This document shows, in pieces, positions 8,242 through 17,334 of a DNA stretch of 64,000 bases. The notes under the pieces are model-generated. The model saw only the letters and a list, made by a program, of their open reading frames with translations, did not search any database and was not told the origin of the DNA. Positions within the stretch are counted from its first letter, which is position 1. Each line of letters begins with the position of its first letter. Source of the DNA: Aporhodopirellula aestuarii (lineage in GTDB: Bacteria > Planctomycetota > Planctomycetia > Pirellulales > Pirellulaceae). The stretch is taken from the NCBI RefSeq assembly GCF_023701485.1, contig NZ_JAMQBK010000031.1:227458-291457 (forward strand), read 5' to 3'. A program made the translations under genes and the position numbers.

Positions 8242-10419
8242 ATGCGTCGGTCCCCGCTGACTTATTTATCGCTCCAATTCCCGGCTCGTTCTGTGTGGAC
8301 GTCAGGCGTCTGCGTGCTGCTTTTTGCCGCATTCGGACTCGTTTGCCCTGCCGTACCGGCGCAAACAATCGCTGCCCCATCCGGCGAATCCGGCCCCGCG
8401 AACACGGTCGTCTCGGAGCCCTATCTCGTGTTTGTTGCCGAAGAAGCGGCACATTTGCGCTGCGGCCCGTCAGGCGAATACTACCGCACCGATCCGCTGC
8501 GCCATGGTCAAGAACTCGAGGTTTACGTCGAAACCGAAGACGGCTGGCTAGGCGTTCGCCCGACCGAAGACAGCTTTTGCTGGATCCCAGCCGATGCGAC
8601 TCAGTTAGTCCAGTCCGATCTGCCAGCGAACGTCAAACCTGACGCCATTGAAGCCGAAATCATCGAAGACAAGACGGTCGCCTGGATCGGCACCAATCTA
8701 GGACGGGCGCGTCGTTATCGCTGGCAAGTGCAGCTCGGCGAGGGCGAAATCGTCACGATCCTGGGTCGCAGCGAACGCGACGGCCCCGATGGCCCTCAGA
8801 CCTGGTACCGAATCGTGCCACCCTCGGGCGAGTTTCGCTGGATCCATCAAGATCAAGTCGCCACGACGGCCGAAGAGTTGATCGCCAGTTTGCGAAACGA
8901 AGACTCCGGCGAACCCGTCGAATTCCTTCCCGCCGGCCCATCCTCGATCTCGAATCCAAGCGGCCGCGCCGACCGGATCGCCTCCGCATCACGCTCGGGT
9001 GCCGCCGGATCGGGACTACGCCGCGTCTCCGACGACCAGCCTTACCGAGAGAATTCGTCCGACGACGCCGAACGAAAACGGCTGGAATCACTTGCCGAAA
9101 TCCGTCGACTCGATGAAATCGAACGGAACATCGAAGCCCGTCGCCGCAGCCGGTTTGATCGCGAATCAGACGACTCGAATTCCGGCAGTGCGATCGCCAG
9201 TGACTCCTCGTCCGCAAACGCCGAGCACATCGCCGGCCATGAATCTGACGCCCACCACCCGCGCAGTTTCTCGCAACGGGTGACCGATAGCATTTCATCG
9301 TTAATCGGTGGTCGCAAAACGGATGCTCAAGAACTCGAACCATCGACCCAGTCGAGCCGCCGGTTGCCGGACCTCGTTCCAATCGGCAGTGGATTGGCGT
9401 CTAACTATCACGCCCCTGCCGAAACTTACCCGAGCGAACCGATAGTCGAACCGACCGCCCCTGCCGCGGCAAATACCTTGGCTGAAGCCGCACCCGCGCC
9501 GAGCGTGACGTTGCAGACTCCTTCCGCATTGCCCAACGCCGCAACGCCGGCTCCCAAAACGGTCGCCGCGACGGCTCATCCTGAATTCCGTTCCGGAGAG
9601 TCTCAGATCGCCATCATGTCAGCACCTCGACTCGTCGCTCGCTCGGAAGCTCCTCTGACGTCGCCGAATTCGTTCGTGACACCTCGAAAACTTCGCACGA
9701 TCACCGCGGCCCAAATCGAAGAGGTGCAGCAAGCGGTCGCATCCTCCTCGCCCGAGTCGCTGCCGATGATCATGTCCTCCTTGATGGCACGCGGGGCATC
9801 GGCCCCCGAAATTCGACTCGTCGCTGACGCCGCCCAGCGGTTCTCAATGCACGACCTCGCACAACGGGCGCGTGATTACGAATCGTTGGCCCGCCGCCGC
9901 GATGGTGATACCGTCGTATCGACACAGTATCTCGGCACCCCGAGCATGATCGCCAGCACGCCATCCTACCCGGTCGCGCCATCCTACCCGGTCACCCCCC
10001 ACAGCTCGGCCGCCCCCGCCTATCCCGCACCGGCCTCTTCGCCGACGACCGGTGGCAACTTTGTCGCACGAACGGGTGGGCTGATTTTCAGTCAATCGAC
10101 AAACGCGATCGTCCCCACCTCGCACACCGAAATCCAACCGATCGCCGCAGCTCCGACGGCTGGGTCGATCGACTCGCCAACGCCCGCGATGGAACAAAGC
10201 GGGACGCTCGTCGAGGTGTATTCCGCCGATCCCAACCGGCCCCCATACGCGATTACTGACCAAGGTGGTCAAACGCTCGCGTACGTCACTCCGGCTCCTG
10301 GAGTCGATCTGAAAAAGCACTTGGGCAGCCGAGTTCGCGTGCAGGGTGAAAGCGGATTTTTGCAAGGACTCGACACTCCTCACGTGCTGGCAACCGCCGC
10401 CGAGAGGCTTCTCCGCTAG
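8242..10419 (+). CDS. Exported SH3-domain protein
   Basis: 725 residues from the ATG at 8242; a TTG at 8203 would add 13 residues, but the ATG places a basic MRRS directly before the hydrophobic core. The signal peptide runs to about residue 42 (VCVLLFAAFGLVCPAVPAQT). A bacterial SH3-like domain follows (VAEEAAHLRCGPSGEYYRT, then LEVYVETEDGWLGVRP), with a second SH3-like stretch around TILGRSERDGPDGPQTWYRI. The centre is charged (ERKRLESLAEIRRLDEIER) and the rest is low-complexity Ala/Pro/Ser. The C-terminus (TLVEVYSADPNRPPYAITDQ, then LKKHLGSRVRVQGESG) looks like a small OB-type beta domain. Probably cell-envelope associated; function unknown. Confidence 0.75.
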   Translation: MRRSPLTYLSLQFPARSVWTSGVCVLLFAAFGLVCPAVPAQTIAAPSGESGPANTVVSEPYLVFVAEEAAHLRCGPSGEYYRTDPLRHGQELEVYVETEDGWLGVRPTEDSFCWIPADATQLVQSDLPANVKPDAIEAEIIEDKTVAWIGTNLGRARRYRWQVQLGEGEIVTILGRSERDGPDGPQTWYRIVPPSGEFRWIHQDQVATTAEELIASLRNEDSGEPVEFLPAGPSSISNPSGRADRIASASRSGAAGSGLRRVSDDQPYRENSSDDAERKRLESLAEIRRLDEIERNIEARRRSRFDRESDDSNSGSAIASDSSSANAEHIAGHESDAHHPRSFSQRVTDSISSLIGGRKTDAQELEPSTQSSRRLPDLVPIGSGLASNYHAPAETYPSEPIVEPTAPAAANTLAEAAPAPSVTLQTPSALPNAATPAPKTVAATAHPEFRSGESQIAIMSAPRLVARSEAPLTSPNSFVTPRKLRTITAAQIEEVQQAVASSSPESLPMIMSSLMARGASAPEIRLVADAAQRFSMHDLAQRARDYESLARRRDGDTVVSTQYLGTPSMIASTPSYPVAPSYPVTPHSSAAPAYPAPASSPTTGGNFVARTGGLIFSQSTNAIVPTSHTEIQPIAAAPTAGSIDSPTPAMEQSGTLVEVYSADPNRPPYAITDQGGQTLAYVTPAPGVDLKKHLGSRVRVQGESGFLQGLDTPHVLATAAERLLR

Positions 10420-10502
10420 CCGCGATATCGCCGCAGAAGCATTGACACTGAACCGGTCTTTCGATAGGTTCGATAGCACAGACTTCAGGCAAACCTTTGT
10501 TG

Positions 10503-10534
10503 GCCCGGGCCTTTTCGGTCCGGGCTAATTTTTT
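10503..10534 (+). terminator. Intrinsic terminator before nusA
   Basis: GCCCGGGCC and GGTCCGGGC form a 9-bp stem with one G-U pair and a TTTTC loop, followed by TAATTTTTT. This is a textbook rho-independent terminator that separates the SH3-protein gene from nusA. It could also act as an attenuator in the nusA leader. Confidence 0.85.
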
Positions 10535-10634
10535 ATCCCCTACTTCATGGTGGATAGACCTATGGTTGTGTTTGCAACGTCTTTTCCCCACAAATTCCAA
10601 GCCCTTTTCATCCTCGCCGCCCCTCTTTGTCGCC

Positions 10635-12125
10635 ATGAACCCGCAAGACATTTTGCGTTACGTCGATTCGCTCCATCGCGACAGAAACATCGATCCGGAA
10701 TTACTATTCCAAGCAATCGAATCTGCACTTCAGAGCGCCGCCAAACGCCAATACGGTGAAGACTCGGACGTCGTCGTTTCGATCAGCCGCGAGAACGGAC
10801 AGATTTCCGCAACGCTCGAAGGCGAACCGCTCGGCGACGATCAAATCGGTCGTATTGGCGCCCAAACGGCGAAACAAGTCATCATCCAAAAGGTCCGCGA
10901 AGCAGAGCGTGACGCGTTGATGATCGAGTACCGCGACCAGATCGGTGAGATCGTCAGCGGCATGATCGGACGCGCCGATGGCGGCGTGGCGACCGTGAAT
11001 CTCGGTAACGTCGAAGCCATCCTGCCACGCAGCGAACAGATCCCCGGCGAAAGCCTCCACGCCAACGAACGCGTCCGCGCGATCGTTTACGAAGTGCGTC
11101 CTCAAGGCGGAAACCGCGTCCGCGTCGTGCTCAGCCGCACCCGCCCGCAGTTCGTCCAACGTCTGTTTGAACAGGAAATCCCGGAACTCAACGACGAAGT
11201 CATCGCGATCAAGTCGATTTCCCGCGAACCGGGTTACCGCAGCAAAGTCGCCGTTAGCAGCGACGACGTGAACATCGACCCGATCTCGGTGTGCGTCGGC
11301 TACCGCGGCAGTCGCATCAAAGCCGTCCGCGAAGAACTCGCCGGCGAACACATCGACGTCGTCCGCTACGACAGCAACCCGGAAGTCCTGATCCCGAACG
11401 CGTTGCAGCCTGCCGAAGTCGACCAGGTCCTGCTCTGCGACATGATCGGCCGCGCAATCGTACTGGTCAAAGAAGACCAATTGTCGCTCGCCATCGGCCG
11501 CCGCGGACAAAACGTGCGGCTTGCTAGCAAACTGTGCGGTTGGGACATTGAAATCATGACCGGCTCGGAACTCGAGGAACAAATCGAGCGAGCCGTGGCC
11601 GGATTCAGCCAAATCCCTGGTATCAGCGAAGAGATCGCACAATCGCTCGTCGAGCAAGGCTACCTCTCCTACGACGACTTGTCGGTGATCGAGCCTGACC
11701 AATTCGCTGAAATGGCGGGCTTGACCGAAGAGCAAGTCGATCAAATCGTTGAAATCGCCGAAGCCAAGGCGGAAGAAGCCGAGCGAGCGGCAGCCGACGA
11801 ACGCCGCGCCCGCCGCGAAAACGAAAAACTCGATCGCGATCGAGCCGAAATCGAAGCGAAAATGCCGGCATCTGAAAAGACTGCCCCAGACGCTGACGCG
11901 ACCGAGACGACGGCGGAATCCACCGATGCAGAACCATCGGCGGAATCGCCTGAACCGGCAATTACAAACGCCAATAGCGACGAAACGGCGTCCGAACCCG
12001 CTTCGGCTCCGGAAGCGAATGAGGAATCTTTAGCCGCGGCAGAAACGCCTTCGGAAGAGCCCGCAGCGGTCGGAGAATCGACCTCCGAAGGCGAATCCGA
12101 GAAAGATTCCGGAGGAAACGCGTAA
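10635..12125 (+). CDS. nusA: Transcription termination/antitermination protein NusA
   Basis: 496 residues from ATG 10635 (MNPQDILRYVDSLHRDRN); an upstream in-frame start at 10497 would include untypical sequence and run through the terminator. Order of domains: N-terminal RNA-polymerase-binding domain (about 1-125), S1 domain (GEIVSGMIGRADGGVATVNL), KH1 with DPISVCVGYRGSRIKAVREE, and KH2 with LSLAIGRRGQNVRLASKL. An HhH-like segment follows (IPGISEEIAQSLVEQGYLSY), then a highly charged acidic tail from about residue 355, rich in Glu/Ala/Ser and without recognisable fold. NusA binds RNA polymerase and modulates pausing, termination and antitermination. It heads the nusA-infB-rbfA cluster; rimP, usually upstream in bacteria, is absent here. 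Confidence 0.97.
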   Translation: MNPQDILRYVDSLHRDRNIDPELLFQAIESALQSAAKRQYGEDSDVVVSISRENGQISATLEGEPLGDDQIGRIGAQTAKQVIIQKVREAERDALMIEYRDQIGEIVSGMIGRADGGVATVNLGNVEAILPRSEQIPGESLHANERVRAIVYEVRPQGGNRVRVVLSRTRPQFVQRLFEQEIPELNDEVIAIKSISREPGYRSKVAVSSDDVNIDPISVCVGYRGSRIKAVREELAGEHIDVVRYDSNPEVLIPNALQPAEVDQVLLCDMIGRAIVLVKEDQLSLAIGRRGQNVRLASKLCGWDIEIMTGSELEEQIERAVAGFSQIPGISEEIAQSLVEQGYLSYDDLSVIEPDQFAEMAGLTEEQVDQIVEIAEAKAEEAERAAADERRARRENEKLDRDRAEIEAKMPASEKTAPDADATETTAESTDAEPSAESPEPAITNANSDETASEPASAPEANEESLAAAETPSEEPAAVGESTSEGESEKDSGGNA

Positions 12126-12438
12126 GACTAACGAGGAAGCCGTTTTCATATTTCCTCGCTTTGCGTTATCCTATCGTCTCCGCGTTCGGGCATCCGTGCC
12201 TTTCACGGACAGTCCATTTTTTTGACCGCTATGAAATTCCCCGGCATTGTGACGGATTCCAAACCTCGATTCCACGTTCGGCCACTCACGTGAGCCCTCC
12301 CCTGGATGACGCGTTTGGGACCAGACTTAATGTCGATGGAGGTCTTTTTATGCGATTTTGAACAAAACAAAATGAAGCCGAGCAGCCCGAGCGGGGCCGT
12401 CGGACTTCATCTATCGAATTTGACAGGATCCCCCCCCA
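12126..12438 (+). other. nusA-infB spacer, 313 bp
   Basis: No supportable gene. It holds a weak inverted repeat just after nusA (CGAGGAA at 12132 and TTCCTCG near 12153) and the hairpin described at 12372-12410. The reading frames through it are short and have no recognisable content. Confidence 0.6.
12372..12410 (+). promoter_or_regulatory. Leader hairpin upstream of infB
   Basis: ATGAAGCCGA pairs with TCGGACTTCAT around an inner GC-rich GCCC/GGGGC pairing, giving a strong hairpin ending 28 bp before the infB GTG. There is no U-tract, so it is not an obvious terminator; it may structure the infB leader. Confidence 0.45.
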
Positions 12439-15408
12439 GTGCCAGTACGCATTTACGCGCTTGCCAAAGAACTCGACCTCGACAGCAAAGATCTCGTTGA
12501 TCTGGTGAAGAAAGCCGGAATCACCGGCAAAGGCTCTGCGCTAGCAAGTCTCACCGACGACGAAGCCCGACAAGTACGCGATTCCATTTCGAGTGCCTCC
12601 AAGGCGGCGCCAAAGCCCGCCCCTGCCGCCACGGCAACCAAAGAAGCACCGACGCAACCGGTCGCCCCGGTTCGCGATTTGGACCGCTCCTCCCTCCGGC
12701 GTCCTCCCGCCATCCAACTCGGGCGTCCCAAGACGCGCGAAAGCGCCCCACCGGAAAGCTCCGAGCCCAAGCGTCCGGCTCCGGTCCTGCGTGCCCCGGT
12801 ACTCAAACCAGCTGCGCCGCCCCGCCCTGCCGAACCCGCCGAACCGAGTTCGCCTAAGCCGGAAGTGCGTCTCAAAGACGTCATGCCTGCGGCTCGACAA
12901 GACAAACCCGCCTCGCAAGAGCCAGCGGCCGGTGCACCCGCCGCCCAAACTCCCGCGCCCAAACCGCCAGCCAGCGGTAACGAACAGGGTGCGTCTCCTG
13001 CAGCACCTGCCGGCGGAATGGCCAGCCGAATCGCCGACCGCATGGCCAGCAATTCGGGCGGACGCGTGGTCCCCAATCGTCCGGGTGAACCGGTACGTCG
13101 TGAAATGCACACCGGCGGCGGTAAAATGCGTTCGCTCGATCGCACCTCCGGCCGCTCCGGTGGCGATAAACCCGCCGAAGGTGGCAAGGCTCGCAAACGC
13201 GAACCACGTATCAAAGTCAACCTCGCCCAGCTGCCCAGCGCTCCCGCGCCGACAGCACCTGTCTCGAACACAGGGCCTGCCCAAAAGCCTGACATCAAGC
13301 TGACCCGCGACGTCATCGAAGGCCACAAACAAGGCATGAAGGCACCTTTGGCGCGGCTCGAAAAAGACGACGCCGAAAAGAAACGCGTCAAGAAAGAAGG
13401 CACCGCCGTCGGTGACTTCGCCGGCCGCAAAAAGATTGTCGACGAAGACGAAAAACCACGTGGCAAAAAAGGCCTCGCGGGAATGGCCAGTGCCCGCGCC
13501 GAACGTGCCCGCGGAGGCGGTGGCCGACGCGTTATCGGAACAGGCGACAACGACCGCAGCCAAATGCGTCGCAATCGCCCACGGATCCGACGCAAAGGCA
13601 CTAATACCGCTGCCCCGCGGAAAGAACGCGTGCAGCTCGAACTTCCGTGCACGGTGCGCACGTTCTGCGAAGCCTCCGGTGTGTCGATGTCCGACGTCAT
13701 GAAAACCCTCATGGGGATGGGCATGATGATCAACATCAACTCCGAAATGGACCTCGAAACAGCCGAACTGATTGCGACCGAACTCGGCGTCGATATCGAG
13801 CTCAAAGCCGCCGAATCGCTCGAAGATGAGCTGATCACGGAAATCGAAACCCAAGAGGACACCGCCGAGTCGCTTGTCCCTCGTGCTCCGATCGTGACCT
13901 TCCTCGGCCACGTCGACCACGGCAAAACCAGCCTGCTCGACTACCTGATCAACATCAACGTTGCCAGGGGCGAAGCCGGCGGGATCACCCAACACATTCG
14001 TGCTTACAACGTCGACAAAGACGGTCGTAGCGTCACGTTTGTCGATACGCCGGGTCACGAAGCGTTTACCGAAATGCGTGCCCGTGGTGCCAACGTCACC
14101 GACATCGCGGTGCTCGTCGTCGCCGCTGACGACGGAATCATGCCTCAAACCGAAGAGGCAATCAGCCACGCCAAGGCAGCCGAAGTGCCGATCGTGGTTG
14201 CACTCAACAAGATCGATCTCGAAGGCGTCGATGCCAACCGCGTCATGACGCAATTGACCGAACACGGCCTGACCCCGAGTGAGTGGGGCGGTGATGTCGA
14301 AGTCGTCAAAACCAGTGCCACGACCGGCGAGGGCATGGACGAGTTGCTCGAAACGCTGCTCACCATCGCCGAATTGAACGAGTTCAGCGCGAACCCCGAA
14401 CGTTCAGCGTACGGCGTTTGCCTGGAAGCGGAACAACACGGTGACAAGGGTGTCGTCGCGAAGATGGTCGTCCAAAACGGAACACTCCGTGTCGGCGACA
14501 TCATCGTTTGCGGTCCCGCTCACGGTCGTGTGCGAGCATTGCAAAACCCACTGACGGGCAAGACGATCACCGAGGCCGGACCGAGCATGCCGGTCAGCTT
14601 GACCGGACTGGACACACCTCCCGGTGCGGGCGACCGTTTCCACGTGCTTAAAGACATCACGCAGGCACGTGAGATCGCGGGCAGCCGCGAAGACGAGTTC
14701 AGCCGTCAGTCACTCTCGGGAATCACCACGAAGGTCTCGTTCGATACGTTCCAAGACATGCTTGCCGGCGGTACGCTCGGCGGCGAAGAACGTGCCAAGT
14801 TGAACTTGATCATTCGCGCCGACGCCCGTGGTTCGCTCGAAGCGATCGACAAGGAACTCAGCAAATTCGATCACCCCGAAGTCGAACTGCGTGTCCTCCA
14901 ACGTGCAGTGGGCGGCATCTCGCTCGCCGACGTTACCTTGGCGAGTGCCTCCGACGCGGTGATCCTCGGATTCAACGTGATCCCGGATGACAAGGCACGC
15001 CAACTCGCCGATCAACGTGACATCGAGATCCGTCGCTACAACGTCATCTACAAACTCACCGATGACATCCGCATGATGATCGAAGGCCGCCTCAAACCCG
15101 AGGAACGTGTCGTCGAACTCGGGCGAGCGTTGGTCAAACAGGTCTTCTCGATCAGTCGCGTGGGAACCATCGCGGGTTGCTACGTCGCCCAAGGTTCGAT
15201 CGTCCGTGGTTGCCGCATCCGCGTCAGCCGCGACGGCCGTGTGATCGGGGAATACCCACTCGACACGCTGCGTCGGATCAAAGAAGACGTCAAAGAGGTG
15301 CCACGTGGCATGGAGTGCGGCATCCGGCTGTCCGGTTTCAACGACATCAAACAGGACGATGTTCTCGAAGCCTATCGCATCGAAGAGGTCGCACGAAAGC
15401 TCGACTGA
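12439..15408 (+). CDS. infB: Translation initiation factor IF-2
   Basis: 989 residues, GTG start (VRIYALAKELDLDSKDLVDL is the canonical IF2 N-terminal module). Residues about 50-390 are a long Pro/Ala/Lys/Arg-rich linker, longer than in E. coli. A second IF2_N-like module (VRTFCEASGVSMSDVMKTLM) follows. The G domain starts near residue 482: G1 GHVDHGKTS, G3 DTPGHEAF, G4 NKID. Domains II-IV with GTLRVGDIIVCG and the fMet-tRNA-binding end (GTIAGCYVAQGSIVRGCRIR) complete it. IF-2 is the GTPase that places initiator tRNA on the 30S subunit and promotes subunit joining. The family is essential; nothing is missing. Confidence 0.98.
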   Translation: MPVRIYALAKELDLDSKDLVDLVKKAGITGKGSALASLTDDEARQVRDSISSASKAAPKPAPAATATKEAPTQPVAPVRDLDRSSLRRPPAIQLGRPKTRESAPPESSEPKRPAPVLRAPVLKPAAPPRPAEPAEPSSPKPEVRLKDVMPAARQDKPASQEPAAGAPAAQTPAPKPPASGNEQGASPAAPAGGMASRIADRMASNSGGRVVPNRPGEPVRREMHTGGGKMRSLDRTSGRSGGDKPAEGGKARKREPRIKVNLAQLPSAPAPTAPVSNTGPAQKPDIKLTRDVIEGHKQGMKAPLARLEKDDAEKKRVKKEGTAVGDFAGRKKIVDEDEKPRGKKGLAGMASARAERARGGGGRRVIGTGDNDRSQMRRNRPRIRRKGTNTAAPRKERVQLELPCTVRTFCEASGVSMSDVMKTLMGMGMMININSEMDLETAELIATELGVDIELKAAESLEDELITEIETQEDTAESLVPRAPIVTFLGHVDHGKTSLLDYLININVARGEAGGITQHIRAYNVDKDGRSVTFVDTPGHEAFTEMRARGANVTDIAVLVVAADDGIMPQTEEAISHAKAAEVPIVVALNKIDLEGVDANRVMTQLTEHGLTPSEWGGDVEVVKTSATTGEGMDELLETLLTIAELNEFSANPERSAYGVCLEAEQHGDKGVVAKMVVQNGTLRVGDIIVCGPAHGRVRALQNPLTGKTITEAGPSMPVSLTGLDTPPGAGDRFHVLKDITQAREIAGSREDEFSRQSLSGITTKVSFDTFQDMLAGGTLGGEERAKLNLIIRADARGSLEAIDKELSKFDHPEVELRVLQRAVGGISLADVTLASASDAVILGFNVIPDDKARQLADQRDIEIRRYNVIYKLTDDIRMMIEGRLKPEERVVELGRALVKQVFSISRVGTIAGCYVAQGSIVRGCRIRVSRDGRVIGEYPLDTLRRIKEDVKEVPRGMECGIRLSGFNDIKQDDVLEAYRIEEVARKLD

Positions 15409-15467
15409 TCGCGTCAGCGTCTCATGACCGAGCCACGTGAACGTTTCGCGAAACTGACGCTTCCCTC

Positions 15468-15497
15468 ACCACCACATTCGTGGTGGTTTCGATTTTT
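15468..15497 (+). terminator. Terminator-like hairpin after infB
   Basis: ACCACCAC (15468-15475), loop ATTC, GTGGTGGT (15480-15487): a perfect 8-bp stem followed by TTCGATTTTT. It lies 60 bp after the infB stop and 140 bp before rbfA, so rbfA may have its own promoter. Confidence 0.7.
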
Positions 15498-15606
15498 CCG
15501 AGCAACAGACGCGTCTTCCGTGGCCGAGCAGATCGCCCCCGTGGCCGTTGCCGCCGTTTTCAGGCTCTGTTCAGGCTCCGGTAGCCGCACCCTATTCTAC
15601 GCCCAC

Positions 15607-15627
15607 ACTCCTCACTCCTCACTCCTC
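15607..15627. repeat. ACTCCTC heptamer, three copies
   Basis: Three perfect tandem copies of ACTCCTC lie 10 bp before the chosen rbfA start. A longer rbfA reading would translate through it as a Ser/Leu-rich stretch. Confidence 0.6.
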
Positions 15628-15636
15628 AGCCTTCCT

Positions 15637-16131
15637 GTGTCCAGTCGTCGCCAACTCAAAGCCGCCGAAGCAATCCGCGAAGTCGTTGCCACTTCTGTTT
15701 TGACCGATATCCGAGACCCACGCGTCCGTGACGTCACGATCATCTCCGTCAGCGTCTCCCCCGATATGCGTGAAGCCAAGGTTTCCGTCAGCGTCATGGG
15801 GGATGAAGCCCAAAAACAACTTTCGATTCGCGGATTACAGAACTCCGCCGGATTTTTGCAAAGTAAAATTGCAAACCGGCTCGACACGCGGTACACCCCG
15901 CGACTGTCCTTCGAGCTCGACAAAGGCCAAGAGAATGCACTCGCAGTCTCGGAAATCTTGGCTCGAATTGCCGCCGAACAAAGCGGGGAAACTCCCGCCG
16001 AGACGCCTCCGACACCCACGTCAACGCAATCGCACGCCGAAACGGACGCCTCATCCTCTGAAGACATGTCGACCGAAGACGAGCATCCCCAAGACGAGCC
16101 AACCAAAGACGACAGCGGGCTCCAATCCTAA
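15637..16131 (+). CDS. rbfA: 30S ribosome-binding factor A
   Basis: 164 residues from GTG 15637 (VSSRRQLKAAEAIREVVATS). The open frame extends back to 15424, but that part crosses a terminator and a tandem repeat and is unlike RbfA. The KH-like core is clear: AAEAIREVVATSVLTDIRDP, VRDVTIISVSVSPDMREAKV, and RYTPRLSFELDKGQE at the end of the fold. RbfA binds the 16S rRNA and supports late 30S maturation and cold adaptation. The core ends near residue 112; the rest is an acidic, Thr/Glu-rich tail (TPPTPTSTQSHAETDASS), longer than usual. Confidence 0.93.
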   Translation: MSSRRQLKAAEAIREVVATSVLTDIRDPRVRDVTIISVSVSPDMREAKVSVSVMGDEAQKQLSIRGLQNSAGFLQSKIANRLDTRYTPRLSFELDKGQENALAVSEILARIAAEQSGETPAETPPTPTSTQSHAETDASSSEDMSTEDEHPQDEPTKDDSGLQS

Positions 16132-16200
16132 CAGCGTTCAATCCATCGCGTGAACGCCCCCGCTGACCTCAGCCACCTGAACACCGAACTCCTATAGTCT

Positions 16201-17307
16201 ATGTCCGCCACCAATCGCTCCAAACTCATCGCCAAGCTGCACGCAGCACTCAAGAAAAACTACAGCGTCCCACCGGCGAGCCCCTCTCGCCCTCTGCTTG
16301 AGCATGCACTCTACGCTTGCCTTCTCGAAGATTGCCCCAGTGAATTGGCTGACGAAGGCCTCGCTAAACTCGAGCAAGACTACTTCGATTGGAATGAAGT
16401 CCGTGTCACGACCGTCACGGAACTTTCGGACGTCCTTTCGAGCTTGCCCGATCCGACGAAAGCTGCCACCCGGCTGAAGTCGAACCTGCAATCCATTTTT
16501 GAAGAGTTTTACTCCTTCGATCTCGACCATCTGAAGAAAGAGAACCTCGGCAAAGCGGTTGCGAAGTTCGAAAAACTTCCGGGCATGACGCCGTTCGTGC
16601 TCAGTTACATCATCCAACACGGTCTCGGCGGTCACTCGATCCCGATCGACTATTCCGCGATGGTGATCATGCTCGTCAGCGGAATCGCAAGCCAAGCCGA
16701 AGCAGCCGACGGACGCGTTCCCGGCCTCGAACGGGCGATCCCCAAGAGCAAAGGCGTCGAGTTCGCAAACCTCCTGCACCAACCCGCCGTCGCGCTGCTG
16801 ATGGACCCGTCGGACAAGACCGCTCGGGCGATGCTCGAGTCGGTCGCCAAGGGCAGTTCCGCTGAACTCGACGAGTGGCTCGTCAGCAAGAAAGCCGCCA
16901 AGAAACGCGTCGCCAAACGGAAAGCGGAAGAACGAGAGCACGCAAAGCAAGAAGCCGAAGCTGCCGCCGTCGCCGAACCTGTCGCAAAAGCCCCAGCGGG
17001 CAAGAAGAAACCGATCCGATCGGCCGCCAAAGCCACTTCGACGACCAACAAACCGAAGGCCGCCAAGAAAGCCGCGACGCCGAAAGCAAGCGAAGTAAAA
17101 GCGGAAGCGAAACCCGCCGCCGAAGAAGCCAAACCGAGCAAGCCCAAAAAGAGCGCCAAGAAGTCGGCGAGCAAGAAGACTGCTGAAACCACCACCAAAA
17201 AGAAAGGTGATGCCGGCGTCGCAGAGGCAGCAGACACGAAGAAATCCACGACAAGCGGCGGCAAGAAAGCTGCCAATCGTAAACTGACCAAACGAAAACC
17301 ACGCTAA
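16201..17307 (+). CDS. HhH-GPD-fold protein with histone-H1-like lysine tail
   Basis: 368 residues. Residues about 1-225 resemble the HhH-GPD (endonuclease III) fold: YFDWNEVRVTTVTELSDVL, a helical repeat, the hairpin-like KLPGMTPFVLSYIIQ and the Asp of HSIPIDYSAMV at the position of the catalytic Asp. The catalytic Lys expected in the hairpin (GxGxKTA in endonuclease III) is not present and there is no C-terminal four-Cys iron-sulfur cluster. Residues about 226-368 are nearly all Lys, Ala, Glu, Ser and Thr with AKK/PKKSAKK patterns, as in bacterial H1-like proteins, which suggests non-specific DNA binding. It sits between rbfA and yebC on the same strand. A role in DNA damage recognition or nucleoid binding is inference. 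Confidence 0.7.
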   Translation: MSATNRSKLIAKLHAALKKNYSVPPASPSRPLLEHALYACLLEDCPSELADEGLAKLEQDYFDWNEVRVTTVTELSDVLSSLPDPTKAATRLKSNLQSIFEEFYSFDLDHLKKENLGKAVAKFEKLPGMTPFVLSYIIQHGLGGHSIPIDYSAMVIMLVSGIASQAEAADGRVPGLERAIPKSKGVEFANLLHQPAVALLMDPSDKTARAMLESVAKGSSAELDEWLVSKKAAKKRVAKRKAEEREHAKQEAEAAAVAEPVAKAPAGKKKPIRSAAKATSTTNKPKAAKKAATPKASEVKAEAKPAAEEAKPSKPKKSAKKSASKKTAETTTKKKGDAGVAEAADTKKSTTSGGKKAANRKLTKRKPR

Positions 17308-17334
17308 GTTTTCTAAACCGAAGGAATCACGGAA

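Noticed and set aside
10704..11744. 346-residue minus-strand frame opposite nusA
   Set aside because: It is antisense to a fully conserved NusA and its translation (Asp/Phe/Val-rich) reflects the codon bias of the other strand.
12541..14265. 574-residue minus-strand frame opposite infB
   Set aside because: Antisense to IF-2; Phe/Gly/His-rich translation without domain character.
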